Both the position numbers and the translations under genes were made by a program. The notes under the pieces were generated by a model. The model was not told where the DNA came from. It searched no databases and saw nothing but the letters and a program-made list of their open reading frames with translations. Shown piece after piece: positions 9,830 through 20,799 of a DNA stretch of 64,000 bases. Origin of the DNA: Trichobilharzia szidati (taxonomy: Eukaryota; Platyhelminthes; Trematoda; Strigeidida; Schistosomatidae); the NCBI GenBank assembly GCA_944472155.2, contig OX235277.1:22888804-22952803 (forward strand), given 5' to 3'. Within the stretch, counting starts at the first letter, position 1. Each line of letters begins with the position of its first letter.

Positions 9830-10845
9830 TGGATTTTGTGAAAGACTGTGCGTGAGGAACGAGTAAATAGGAACTGATAAGAAGACACTAGAATATCTGA
9901 ACTTTCTAGCCGATTTGTGTCTAGTGTCACGCAAAGTCGAAGACTTACAGGCCCTGAAAACCACCAAGCTGTAAGAAGAGGCAGACAACATAGACAGTAA
10001 GTAATTCAAGTGGAAATCGAGAAGACAGTGGGACGCGGATAACCAGCTAACATTCATATCAAGCACGAATGAGGGGAAGGGGAATTTGAAGGAAACCACA
10101 ACTTTCACCTATCTGACTGGGAATCGTCGTTTCAACCTCAGGCATTCGGGACACATGAGAGTGTAGCGACCACCTAGAATTGGAAAGAGAAGACAGACGT
10201 TCAACACTCTGAAATCAGTTTGGAAATATACTGCACTCCGCCTCAGCAAATATCAATTATTTCGGATTTTCACAGCAATGTTAGTAAGTCAATTAATTCT
10301 TCTTGGTGTTTGAGAGACGTGACTAGCATACCGCGAAGAGCATTTCCAACAGCCCTGTCGCAAAGCTTCATCAAGGACTGACTTAAATGGCTCCATACCG
10401 CGAGTGATATGCTTGGCTTGCCAGAAGGCACCAGAAACAATCAACTCAGCTGTGGAACGAACCAATCGAGACATTATTGCCCAACAACTATGTGGATGAA
10501 GATGGAGATGGATCAGAATTATTTTCGTGGGACCGTTGCATGCCAGGTCATCGCTCGAGTGGACTTGAATTGAGAACGACAAGATGGACATAATTGCGAT
10601 GGTGACACAGTGGTTAGGACTCTCGCCGAACTTGCACATGGTCCGGGGTTCGCCCCCCTGCCGACGCACACACGATATCTACGGTCGGCCTGCAAAATTC
10701 GGGCTACCGATATCACATGCTGAAAATTCCATACCTGTACCGAAAAATACGCTGTGGAATCAAGCTATAATCCAAAATAAAAGTAATAAGGGAGGAGGTC
10801 ATGTGAGTGAGAAGGAGTTGAAAGCGCATGGGTAGTTGTGATTGC
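9830..10845 (+). mobile_element. RTE 3' relic in the left arm
   Basis: Degraded C-terminal RTE sequence (FNTLKSVWKY at about 10200, the WRWIGH-like region near 10500, CEKELKAHG at about 10805), split by the SINE at 10590-10792. Inverted counterpart at 51050-51900. It lies in a gene L intron. Confidence 0.7.
10590..10792 (+). repeat. tRNA-derived SINE inside an RTE relic
   Basis: Head CACAGTGGTTAGGACTCTCG (A-box-like) and GGTCCGGGGTTCGCCC (B-box), then a conserved body with GGCCTGCAAAATTCGGGCTA and CATGCTGAAAATTCCATAC. RTE coding sequence continues on both sides (up to about 10560 and again from about 10795). The matching right-arm RTE (51050-51900) has no insertion. Confidence 0.7.
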
Positions 10846-11220
10846 ATTAAATGGAGAATTCATGTGTTGAAATACCTGTCCCGCTTTCCCTATTCTTCCA
10901 TCATATGGGTGTAATACTTAATGATTTTGTTTGTTGTGTGAAGGATGAAAAGAGAGCTGTTTAATTTATCAGTCGGATATTTCACCGCCAGTGGTGTTCT
11001 ACTTTCATTTTAGTGACATTGATTTCTTTATATAAGTGTAGAACCTGGGCACTGTGATAGATAAGTTTACTTTAAATATCACACAGCAATGAAGTAATAA
11101 TTCAAGGCCGATGAAATACTTTATGATGCCTGCAAAACTCACAGAATCGTCGTTTTGCTAATAGAACTTCTCAGTACTTATGTGTGTATCATTGTTATGC
11201 TTCTCCCCTCTGTCTTACAG

Positions 11221-11277
11221 TTGAGCAGGATCATTTGACACATTCACCATGCATAGAACCTACACGATTGCAAAAAG
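11221..11277 (+). CDS. Gene L exon (57 nt)
   Basis: Acceptor CCTCTGTCTTACAG, 57-nt exon, donor GTATTT. In phase 1 it reads EQDHLTHSPCIEPTRLQK; gene R has EQNALTHSPCTEPTQLRE. This is the best conserved exon (about 47 of 57 bases), with one fixed cysteine in the motif THSPC. Confidence 0.8.
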
Positions 11278-11309
11278 GTATTTCGAAACTTTTTTGTTTC
11301 CTCAATTTA

Positions 11310-11840
11310 CTTAGTCCCTTTTATAAATGTCGATAGAGATTTCAGGAGAAGATGGAGATTATCTGAAGAATATGATGTATTTGTTGAATACGTTTCGAAC
11401 AATCTAATGGCTCACATATATACTTGTCAAGCTAATTAATATGAAAAAAAATACAGGGAAATTAAAGTACATAATGGGACGGAAAGCACTTAAGAATAAT
11501 AAGATTAATTAACACTTCATTTGGTTGTCCAATGAAATGAGGATTACCAAGGTTGGTTAGGGGAGTAATAGCAGATGGTCCTCGAACACACTGGTGACGA
11601 GAAGATTAAGTTTGAGAATAGATATTGCCTCAGCATATTTTTATATGAGGAGCTCCCTTAACCAACAATATGGACGATCATAAAACATGTGTCAACATCA
11701 GTTTTATGGTTCATATCGAATTTTTATTTGGCTATGGACGGAGTTTGTGATCTGCAACCTGCATCAATTAATTTTCCTCAGTTCATCCATCCTCCATGCC
11801 ATTTTTGAGTATTTTCTCCTGCCATCACATGAAAACCCCG
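11310..11840 (-). mobile_element. Penelope-like 3' end in the left arm
   Basis: Minus strand holds the C-terminal endonuclease stretch (KYAEAISILKLN near 11610-11640) and the 3' end shared with 32970-33640. Decayed; inverted counterpart at 50000-50500. The plus-strand 95-codon frame at 11687-11974 is a shadow of it. Confidence 0.6.
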
Positions 11841-12831
11841 ATAACTGGATGAATGATTGTGAGTACTGTACTGTATATCAGGTGTCATTGAATGACTTGA
11901 TGCCTTTGTATCTCTATCTGTATTTTATTCCGCATTATCTGGTTAGCGGATTATCGAAGCACTTGAATCCTTGAATATATACACAACTAAATACATAGGA
12001 GCGGTAGAAATATAAGCCATTTGTTTACAGACTGAATAAAACTGTTAGGGTGAAAATCGAATTTCTGTCAGAAAACGACATCTGAGCCAGCTGTCCTCAG
12101 TGTGCGAAAACACATCACTGTCAAATTAAAATAAATCAGGTCTGTCAATTTTGATTTCTATCTCATGTGAAGTGATACAATTCATTCATTCAAACCGTGT
12201 ATTGTGTCATTCGATATTTCTCATTCGATATTTGATAGGTTTTAGAAAATTGAGACGTTCGATTTCAAATGTATCCATATGGCGATCAAGATATTTCCAA
12301 TTCTCTCGTAAGCGCATATGACAATTCTCCGACCTTTTGTCTAGGGTTAACAGTGTTAAATTTACTCCCCCCCCTCTTCGTGTAAGAGCCACTTTCATGT
12401 TGAAGCAGTTTCATTAAAATCCTACTGTAGACACATTTCACACGTCGCGTGCTGCCTGCTACTGAACATGTGGATCCGTGTCAATCCACCATATATTGGA
12501 AAGCCTGTAGCTCTATGCATTTCTGTTACAATGGCTTTGGATTCCACCCGTGAGAACGAACATTATTTATCAGTGATGGAAGGAAGTCCATGGCTGCATT
12601 GACTCATGATAAAAGTAATTTCATTTCACTGTGAACTTGACTTTCACACACACACACACACCCGTAAAACATACACATGTATCTTTATAGTATTGATGTT
12701 GTAAATCGATAGACACATTTCACCACACCACACACTCGTTATAGTATTGACTGTGCAACGAACGCAACATGAATATAGAGAGAGTATATCACAGAAATTA
12801 ATCAAATTTTTCATTTTTATTTTAATTTTAG

Positions 12832-12881
12832 TCCTCAGTGGCGTCTTTCGCGAAATGGCTGATGCGATAAATGTGAGCTGA
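12832..12881 (+). CDS. Gene L terminal exon with stop codon
   Basis: Acceptor TTTTAATTTTAG, then in phase 1 LSGVFREMADAINVS and TGA at 12879-12881. The gene R counterpart ends in the same frame as NVS-stop, and a third remnant at 60010-60059 ends VMVS-stop. The bases GTGAGC before the stop look like a donor, but the shared stop in all three copies argues for a terminal exon. Confidence 0.65.
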
Positions 12882-14480
12882 AGTTTTTAACTGAAATTGT
12901 GTAGAAAGCCTGTTAATGACTTATCACAAACTATTCGCTGGAAAGTAAAGTGTGCTGACTGTAGAAAACCTGTCTCTGTTTTGTATGTCCAGATAGACAG
13001 TCCCAATGATCTGTGTCAGATCTCAGCTTAGCAGTGCCAACTACTCATTAGCCGATTTCTTCATACTGATGATGCACTGCTGTAGGCAGGTGGCAGACAA
13101 TCATTTTTGACAGTTTGACTTGATCGCAACGGACATGATGACGATGAACAGCTTCATTTGGATGCCTGTTATCGATCACTTGCACTACTTGCAATCCACG
13201 TGTCTCACGGACGGAAACTGAAAGCGTCCTTAACAATCTGACTAACTTACCACGCACGTATCCATCTTAAATCTCAATGATAAACTAACTCACTGTGATA
13301 CTAATGAATGTAATCAAATAGTCAGGAGTGGTTGACAATGTCAGTCTTCGCTTTGAGTCAGTCAACTTGAAGTCAACACACAGGAATTATCGTCCTGCTA
13401 TCGTGAATCACTCTGCAGGTGGAGTGTGGATATAGACTAATCTCCATTTGTGTGCTTTTGAAAAGTGCTTGTAAATTAGGTTGCGCTTAATCGCTTGTTG
13501 CATATATGTTAAGTGTCATTCTAAATATTGAGGCGTTTCATCCTGTTTTTTATGAATGTGCAAACTCATCCTTGGGAGATAGTGTGCTCCTTTAGTTGGT
13601 GTGCATTCGTCAGTCAGTAGTTACGGAGAGACAGCTAACACACTGTGAGGCTATACAATTCCACTCAGTGAATGACACTGACTGAGGTAGAATCAAGTCA
13701 CACATCTTACTTGATGAATGTGATAGAGTGATGTGTCATGTATTTTGTGTTTGTGTGTGTGCGCGCTGTTGAATCTCAGTGGGAAGGCAGTAGAGGCGTT
13801 GGGATAATCATCGAAATTCAAGAAGCACCGACTAACTCTCTCCACTTTGTTTGCACTCTTATTAATCATGCGTACTTTTTCTTTTCTGTGTAGAAGGTAG
13901 AAGTAGAAAACAATAGAATACAGTATCCCATGATACAACAACAGTGATGCATTACCGTCTCTGAAATTTTTCAACTATTTCCAACACTTAATTACAGTAA
14001 TGAATTTTACCTCTTACAGGCTTTTGTAGATTAGTATTAGTGAAATATAATAATAAAATATTTTCATCCCTAAATTGAAAATCTCCTTTTTCTGTCTTTC
14101 TCAAATATATTTGTGGTAATATTGCTTTCCAAATTGAATTACTTCATCACCTTTTCCCACATGTTTGATTGGGAATCAATCACATTGGGTAGAATAGCAA
14201 GAGGTGAAAGCATACTAGAACTCAGAGCATTTCACAGTGCATGTCACATGGAACATGAAAGTTATTAATGTGGTCTGGTGTATTCAAGTCAGGGATATTT
14301 GCTGTTTGTTCTGTTTACCGATGCAAAAGGATAACTAAATAGTTGAAGTGTAAAGCATCTGTTTGTCTAAGACCTACTAGTGTAACACAATTCATAATAT
14401 ATATTCGTCCTTTCATTCAAATAACGAGCCGTCGAATTCTGGACGTGATTGCGTGAGCGAATGGCTAAATCAATTGATGC
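12882..14480 (+). other. 3' flank of gene L, no gene seen
   Basis: Follows the gene L stop and matches the inverted stretch 46625-49060. No convincing poly(A) signal close to the stop. The minus frames at 13048-13257 and 13693-13974 are not conserved as coding in the right arm. Confidence 0.5.
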
Positions 14481-14914
14481 AAGGGAGGCGACGTTCACAT
14501 GCATGCAACTGTACCATCATCATTTTATGCTGAATATCAAATGAAGTTGTCACTTGGAGAATTTATAAGAGGAAATGTTATTCGACGGTCTATTAGGAAA
14601 GAGTTACAATTTCAAGTTTCAGCATGGTAGTGAAATGTGAAGCTAATTGTCATGTAAAGACTCCGAAACTCACTAGGAAGTTGAACAACGGAGTCATCAG
14701 TAGTGAATGTCACAGGAATATCTGGAATCTTCATCCCATCGAATAGGAGGTATCTCAGATATCTAAATGTGCGTGCTAAATTGTCAGCTGCAAGCAACAA
14801 ACCAGACACTCTCACTCTGCACGTTCACTTCATTTCATGGGAGATGATCCTCAGTATAGGCAGTGGATGACAGTAAAGGACAAAATGCCCTCGTTCAAAA
14901 CGTGACTGTAATCA

Positions 14915-15005
14915 GTTAGAATATGAATCTCAACCGCAATGGAGACGCACGGCTGAAGCCCTATGTTCCTCTAGGAATTAAAGGATACAATAATAATAAT
15001 AATAC
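14915..15005 (+). mobile_element. RTE 3' terminal fragment with (AAT)n tail
   Basis: CGCAATGGAGACGCACGGCT to AGGAATTAAAGGATACAATA is nearly identical to 40470-40540, ending in AATAATAATAAT. A very short 5' truncation. Confidence 0.75.
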
Positions 15006-15180
15006 AGTGGAAGGCGAAGATCGATCTCCAGAGTTTAGACAATAACATGTCAGTTCCAATCGATACAACGTGTGTTTGTGTGTATCCAAATGATAAATCA
15101 TGGATGAATCATGGAAGTAGATTATATGAAAGACACATTGCCTAGTTGAATGCAGAACTGATTTTGTAAAATAGAAAATG

Positions 15181-15186
15181 TTTATT
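15181..15186 (-). promoter_or_regulatory. Candidate poly(A) signal of gene M
   Basis: The minus strand reads AATAAA about 86 bp after the candidate stop codon at 15272. Six-base signals are common in AT-rich DNA, so this depends on the terminal-exon call. Confidence 0.25.
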
Positions 15187-15271
15187 AAATATGAATAAGT
15201 GATACACCACCACCACCACCATCAAAGAATAAAAATTTGTCAGTTTATGAACAGTCCATGTTCACTGTGTT

Positions 15272-15288
15272 TCATTTATCTTTCCTAC
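15272..15288 (-). CDS. Candidate terminal exon of gene M
   Basis: A strong acceptor (ATCTTTTTTCACAG) is followed in phase 1 by Arg-Lys-Asp-Lys and a stop (TGA at 15274-15272). A minus-strand AATAAA lies about 86 bp further on. It is unlike the terminal exons of L and R, so the assignment rests on signal quality alone. Confidence 0.3.
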
Positions 15289-15389
15289 CTGTGAAAAAAG
15301 ATGGAGTGATATTTATACATATAGTTGTGAATTGACACAATTTGCAAGAGTCAATATGCACGCATTCAACTTGTTTTTCAAGTTTCACT

Positions 15390-15540
15390 ACGGATCGATA
15401 TCAGTTACAGAACCACTGGAAAACAGGTGAGAGTACTGGACAGCTGGCTGCTTTGTCCTGATTTTTAAATCATCATCAGTACACACACCACTGTGGTTCA
15501 AACCCTCGACCCCTGGGTAAACAAGGAAAGCTGATTGAAC
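15390..15540 (-). repeat. Hammerhead-relic repeat
   Basis: The minus strand has ACTGATGATGATTTAAAAATCA followed by GGACAAAGCAGCCAGCTGTCCAG, a near-intact CTGATGA box but AAAG in place of GAAAC. A B-box-like GGTTTGAACC lies upstream on the same strand. Confidence 0.45.
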
Positions 15541-15689
15541 TTTATGTTCAGTCTGTGAATTCTAACAACCAGCCAATCTCATCGGTGAGTATCTCTCCTC
15601 ACTTCCAACCGAGTGCACCTCATTGATCATAACTTCTCATCAGAATTCCAGCCAGTCCCCATCAAGCATCTAAATGAGTTTCAAGAATT

Positions 15690-15880
15690 GGCCATTCGAT
15701 TTATTTCAATTTGAGGTAGCACAAAACATCTTGAAGTGTTGGATGTCAGAATTCAGGGGGCGTATTAGTCTACGAGCTTGACTTTTAACCGTACTACAGT
15801 GAAACAACCAGCTGTTCAGTAATCCCAGCCGATTTTCAGTGTTTCTCTAACTGGTGTCAATCTGTGTAAGAACTTGATAC
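15690..15880 (+). repeat. Hammerhead-relic repeat end, opposite orientation
   Basis: GTGAAACAACCAGCTGTTCAG and the family tail (CTCTAACTGGTGTCAATCTGTG) are recognisable on the plus strand; the CTGATGA side is lost. It faces the copy at 15390-15540. Confidence 0.35.
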
Positions 15881-16579
15881 AATTTTGTAAATTTAAGAAA
15901 CTATTAATCCACCGTTGACGCTGGTGACTGACTAACTCTGGCGTTGCCTAGATTTCTAGTGGGTGAGGAGTCATGTCCAATGTGGTTCACCAAGCTAGAT
16001 GTGGGGATAGATGCTCACAGCTTGCATTGGCTGGTGGTGTCGCTATACATCGCGAATTTTCGATGCATGTAATTGTCCGTTGTCCTTCAAGATAAAAACT
16101 TCTTACGACAATGTTCAATATGAAATGAAATTTTTTGAATTCTCCACGAGTGATGTTGTAATTGCATCTCCTGATAGCCTTTTTCGTCTTGACTGGTTGT
16201 CAAATTTTACCGCAATTGATCGTTTTTGTTCAGATTTAGCCTCATCCTTCTGTGAATATTCTTACTGACTTTCAGATAACTTGCAATTGTGACTGGACAG
16301 TTAATTTTGTTGCACAGGATGTCTTTCGTACGTGAGAATTCTTTTGACTGCATAGCTACCGGAAGACATTTTTGAGGTAGTTTTGTTTTTTTGACGTAGG
16401 TTATTAATTTTGTTGAATAGTGTCACTGATTTTATCAGGTGGAGATGTGTTTGGGCATTGCTGGAAGATAATATTTGCACGTGTGTTACTCGCCAGTGAA
16501 TACTGATTGTCCAACGAAATCAAAGGACTTGAAGACCAGAAAGTTGTACGAAGGCGTTGAAAATCAGATGGAGTACTGT

Positions 16580-17740
16580 AGAAGCACTGGCGACGGACCC
16601 CGATGCCCTAGTGGAAGTGCTGACGCCACTACTGTGGATGTGGAAAGCCATGGGTATTTGAAATGAAAACACTACGCATTGTCATCGAACACAGCATAGA
16701 ATGACGTCTTTACGAGAAGAAGACCATCAAGATCATCGACTACGAAGTAAATTGAAAGTTGGCTGAACACCTCAAAGTGTGGCATCACAAACATACTTAA
16801 ACTTCATTCACGACACCAGCTAAACGTCACCAGCCCTATTCCAGGTCATTCTTACTTCAATACCCATCGAAGCGTTGAAGTGTGGATAGGAGTAAGACAA
16901 GGCTAAGAGCTACCACCGATTATCTTCATGGTCGTGGATGATTGGACTGCGCAACAGACTGTGAGGAATCAGAAGACCATCAAACATCGATTCGATGGAA
17001 AAATTGAGTTTGTTTTTATGGCTTGATTCCACACAGTATTTTAGTACAAGTATGACATTTTCAGCATGTGATATCGGTAGCCCAAATTTAGCAGGCCGAC
17101 CGTGCGCGTCGGTCGTGGATCGAAAATTTGACCATAAGCAAGGTGGGCGAGCATTCTTATCACTGTGGCACCGAAGCACAAGGAAGATGTGTGCCTAATT
17201 CTCGAACAAACTCAAATATGTTAATATACATAAGCGACAAACTGAGAGGAGCATCAGTAACAGGATTTCAGGCCAAATTAAGGGAGATAGGATGGTTTAC
17301 GATAGCCGGTTAACGACAGCAGTTGACGACCGCCATCAGAGAGCGAAATCAAAAAGACACAGTTTCTTTCACTAGGTGGAGCGGGATAATTTCCACTATA
17401 GTACGGATGCATAACGATTTCAAAACCTAAATCGGAAAGGTGTGACAGAACTTCACTCCTCAAAGTACAGTTTTGAAATCTGCTGCACTACTCAGCGTAA
17501 ACAAAATGATTCGAGTTTTTAACATCAGTGGTGAGTCGATTCTTCTGCAGGCTTCAAGAATTTGGAGTGCAACAAAAAGCATTTCCAACAACTGTCTTTG
17601 CTAGCACCATATTGAACACTGGATGGACAGCTGGGACGAGTCAGCAATCAGCAGCGCTGTCATCAGTGTCGTTTCCTGGAATAGTCAAGAGTGCTTGCAG
17701 ACGTAGAGAACCGAGACCAATAAGGAAGTACACATCTCAC
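16580..17740 (+). mobile_element. RTE relic interrupted by a SINE
   Basis: Before the SINE: an RT region with SVEVWIGVRQ then PPIIFMVVD, like the GVRQGCLLSP motif. After it: ALLSVNKMIRVFN and ATKSISNNC near 17470-17600, like the C-terminal region. Many stops and frameshifts. Confidence 0.65.
17010..17195 (-). repeat. tRNA-derived SINE, inverted
   Basis: Body motifs CAGCATGTGATATCGGTAGC and CAAATTTAGCAGGCCGACC on plus match the SINE at 10590-10792 in reverse. The head is shortened and mutated. It splits another RTE relic (16580-17740). Confidence 0.65.
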
Positions 17741-17849
17741 GCTTAATATTCCCCTCAGAGGTTAAGAAATACACGAGTGAGTAATAATGACAACAATAGT
17801 AATAATAGAAGTAGTAATTTGCAATTAATAGTGTTCTCTGAGCTGGTTG

Positions 17850-19260
17850 GTTTGGTTGTGTAGCTTTCGTTGTCCTTCTGGACAACATCTTCAGTGCAAT
17901 ATTTAGCATAAAGTGAAATGATTTAAATTTCTTCATGAATGATATAATTGCGTCTCCCGGTAACCATCTTTACATATGTATTGACCATTTTCTATTGAGT
18001 TAGATTTTAAACTTTCTGGTCACCTGATTTTCTTTTTATTAGTTGGTGTTTGTTAATTGCATGTTCGTTTCAGTACCAGGCTTCTAGAAATTCCCTGGCA
18101 CTTTTGGTGATTCTTGTCGACATTATCCCAATCAAAGTGATGTCCATAATTGTCTATATGTAATTGATACTAAAGAATATATGTCGTGTCTTTTCACGGC
18201 TGACTTGTGTTCTTCGATTATAATTCGAAGGGGGCGCTCACTTTTGCCGATGTAATGCCTGTTACAGTCCATACAATTTATTTTGTAAATGGTAATAATT
18301 TTATCTCCTTTTTCTGTTGGATCTTACGGTTTGCATAATATCGAATTGAGCGATTTGACTGCCTTGTGTGCTGTATCTATATCAAACGGTTTCAGTATTC
18401 CAGCTGTTATTTCAGAGATATTTCTCATGTATGGTAGGATGAATTTTCTTGTGGCCTTTGATGATGGTTTCTTGTTGGTGTTTTGATTCGATTTTAAACA
18501 CTTTTTGATGAAATTTTGTGCATAACCATTGTTTTTGAAGACCGTTTGTAGGTAATTTTCTTTCATTCTTTTCATTTCTGGAGTGCTACAATGTGTTTGA
18601 ACTCTTTTAGACAATGTCTGCACACAGTTTCGTTTGTGAGTAATTGGACTATGGCTAGTATAGTTGAGTATTTGATCTGTGTGCGTTGATTTTCTATATA
18701 CTTGTGTTTCTAAATTTCCTGCGTTAGTTCTCCCGATTAAGACATCCAAAAATGGGATTTTGTTATCTAATTCTTCTTCTCTCGTGGTGAATTTGATGTC
18801 TTCAAATATGTTGTTTATTAATTTATGAGTATATTCTAAATCACTTCTTTTAATTATTACAAATGTATCATCAACGTAACGTATCCAGATTTTCGGTTAA
18901 ATCATAGGTGGAGCTATTAATTCTAATCTTTGCATAACGGCTTCAGCTATTAATCCTGATATGGGCGATCCCCTTGATGTTCCTTTTATTTGTTCATATA
19001 TTTGAGTATTGAATTGAAAGTATGTCGTAGGGCATAATTTTATGAGTTCTATGCAAGTTGAACATTGTGTTTTTATGTTTTCATCACTATAGATTGATTG
19101 TTGCACAATTTCTGTTGCTTGTTTTGGACTAATTGAAGTATGTAATGCTGTGACATCAGAGGACACCATTATTTCATTGTCTTCCACTTGAATGTTTTTG
19201 ATTTTCTCTAAAAATTGGATTGACGAATTGATTGGTAGAATGGTCGCATGATTCTGTTAG
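17850..19260 (-). mobile_element. Penelope-like element: RT and GIY-YIG relic
   Basis: Minus strand. The RT part (19250-18900) reads MVSSDVTALHTSISPKQATE and YEQIKGTSRGSPISGLIAEA, the latter matching the Penelope GSPLSP motif. The linker part (18749-18324) has MDVLIGRTNAGNLETQVYRK and THSPITHKRNCVQTLSKRV. The endonuclease (18290-18180) reads IYKINCMDCNRHYIGKSERP with the GIY-YIG pattern. At least two frame breaks separate these parts. It lies in a gene M intron in the gene's orientation. Confidence 0.8.
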
Positions 19261-19377
19261 GGAATTTAATTTCCTGAAAAGTTCTTTAGATAGATAATAT
19301 GTTGGTAATTACAAGGCAGCTAAATATTTATGTACCAGCAAAATGAATAGTATGTAATTTGCCTCTGAATTACTTAC

Positions 19378-19446
19378 CGAATTTATGAAAAGCCTCTCGT
19401 ACCATTGTTTTGACTGCTATATTTATAATACTCGTTGGCGACTCGT
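19378..19446 (-). CDS. Gene M exon (69 nt)
   Basis: Acceptor ACATTTATGTTTAG, 69-nt exon, donor GTAAGT. In phase 1 it begins ESPTSIINIA and ends REAFHKF. Correct phase and length class. A Penelope copy (17850-19260) lies immediately downstream in the next intron. Confidence 0.7.
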
Positions 19447-20109
19447 CTAAACATAAATGTATTCATTACTGTATTGAGTGAAATTTGAACTTACTGGGGA
19501 ACCTGTCAATTCTGAGCTTCTCAACCTTTTGTACTGCAGAGATCAGTTGAACTAAACATGTGAAATAATGTCAGGAGGAAATATTAATTGAGCAGATATC
19601 TTCGTAAATACAGGTGAATGTTTAAACAGCATATTGCCTATTTCTCCTCCTTCTTATTTCAGAGTTTGTGTCTGGATTCTATGAGTCATGATATGATCTG
19701 CAAGCGGATAGCTCTGCCTGACACTCAGGTGTCTCGCTTGTTGTGTTGCCTGGTATTCATCACTAAGCAGTGTAATGTAATACCCAGTAATGTAATACAA
19801 TCTTGAAGGAACAACTTGTTTCCCTTCTGAGATTCGAACTTTCATTCATCCAACGCTACCTGCAGTCAAAGAAATTATCACTGAGCTTTAGTGGCACGCG
19901 ATCCAGCTCCTTTAACGGAGCAATGAATACTCTGGTTGAGCACTAGGCAGAAATGATTGTACAACACCTGGTCCGTGTTGCTGGTACAGAGTGAATTTTA
20001 TTATTCAAGTCTGCAATTTGACCACCATGTCAAGTGGCTCAAGTGGGTGTAGAAATAGAGATAAATATAGGGAGAGAGAGAGGCAGATTTGAAGACTTTT
20101 CAGATATCT

Positions 20110-20795
20110 AAATGATACAATGAAGCCAAAAAAAGCGCCAGTCACCATCAACGGGAGGGATTTGAAAGAGGTTACTTCATTCACTTATCTAGGGAGCATT
20201 GTCTCAACTACAGGAGGAACGGACGAGGATGTCAAATGGAGAATCGGAAGGGCGAGAAACACATTCATCAACCTGCAAACAATCTGGAAATCTGCATCAC
20301 TCAGCATCAACAACACAATTCGGATTTTCAGTACAAACGTCAAGTCAGTCAGTTCTTCTATACGGATCAGAAACTTGGCGGGTCACAAAGAATATTTCCA
20401 ACAGCCTGTTGCAGACCTTTATCAACAACTGTCTTCGCTCTACACTCAAGATCAGATGGCCGGAAAGAATCACCAACAAGAAACTATGGGAACAAACAAA
20501 ACAAGAACCAATCGCTGAACAAATATGCAGGAGAAAGTGGAGGTGGATTGGACACTCGCTGAGGAAGCCGCTGGGTGACATCGCACGTCAAGCCCTCGAG
20601 TGGAACCCGAAAAGGAAGCGGCGAGTGGGACGCCCAAGGGTGATATGGAGAAGATCGTGTGAAGAGGAGCTGAAACAGTACGGGCTGACATGTATGCAGG
20701 TGAAAAGTACAGCAGAAGACAGAAGCAAGTGGAGACGTGCAGTTGAAACCGTATGTTCCACTAGGAACCCAAGGGAACAATAATAATACATGTGT
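20110..20795 (+). mobile_element. RTE 3' end, nearly intact frame
   Basis: Carries the C-terminal RTE region: LKEVTSFTYLGSIVSTTGG, then after a frameshift LLYGSETWRVTKNISN, KWRWIGHSLRKPLGDIARQA and CEEELKQYG, ending shortly before AACAATAATAAT. It is the best-preserved 3' end in the window. Confidence 0.8.
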
Positions 20796-20799
20796 GAGA

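Larger units (their letters stand above)
930..12881 (+). other. Gene L: plus-strand paralog (gene span, 5' end outside the window)
   Basis: Nine plus-strand exons: 930-983, 5083-5145, 6427-6489, 6847-6909, 7741-7785, 9150-9188, 9458-9523, 11221-11277 and 12832-12881 (stop). Lengths are 54, 63, 63, 63, 45, 39, 66, 57 and a 50-nt terminal exon; all internal exons are symmetric phase 1. From 5083 on, each exon has a counterpart in the inverted gene R. The signal-peptide exon is not seen and should lie left of the window. Whether exon 930 still splices to exon 5083 is uncertain, because a segment boundary falls at 4893. All frames are open. Function unknown. Confidence 0.65.
4893..14480 (+). repeat. 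Left arm of a ~10-kb inverted duplication
   Basis: Colinear with the reverse complement of 46625-58100. Matching landmarks are the gene exons, the (GT)n tract at 8791-8826 against 52770-52790, the hammerhead-bearing repeat at 8130-8270 against 53640-53870, the RTE relic at 9830-10840 against 51050-51900, the Penelope end at 11310-11840 against 50000-50500, and 3' flank at 13560-14480 against 46625-48800. Differences are insertions (a SINE on the left, a Penelope copy on the right) and diverged exons. Confidence 0.85.

Noticed and set aside
20199..20783. The longest open frame in the window (194 codons) as a host gene
   Set aside because: Its sequence (GSETWRVTKNISN, KWRWIGHSLRKPLGD) is the C-terminal region of an RTE retrotransposon with a frameshift; it is element debris.
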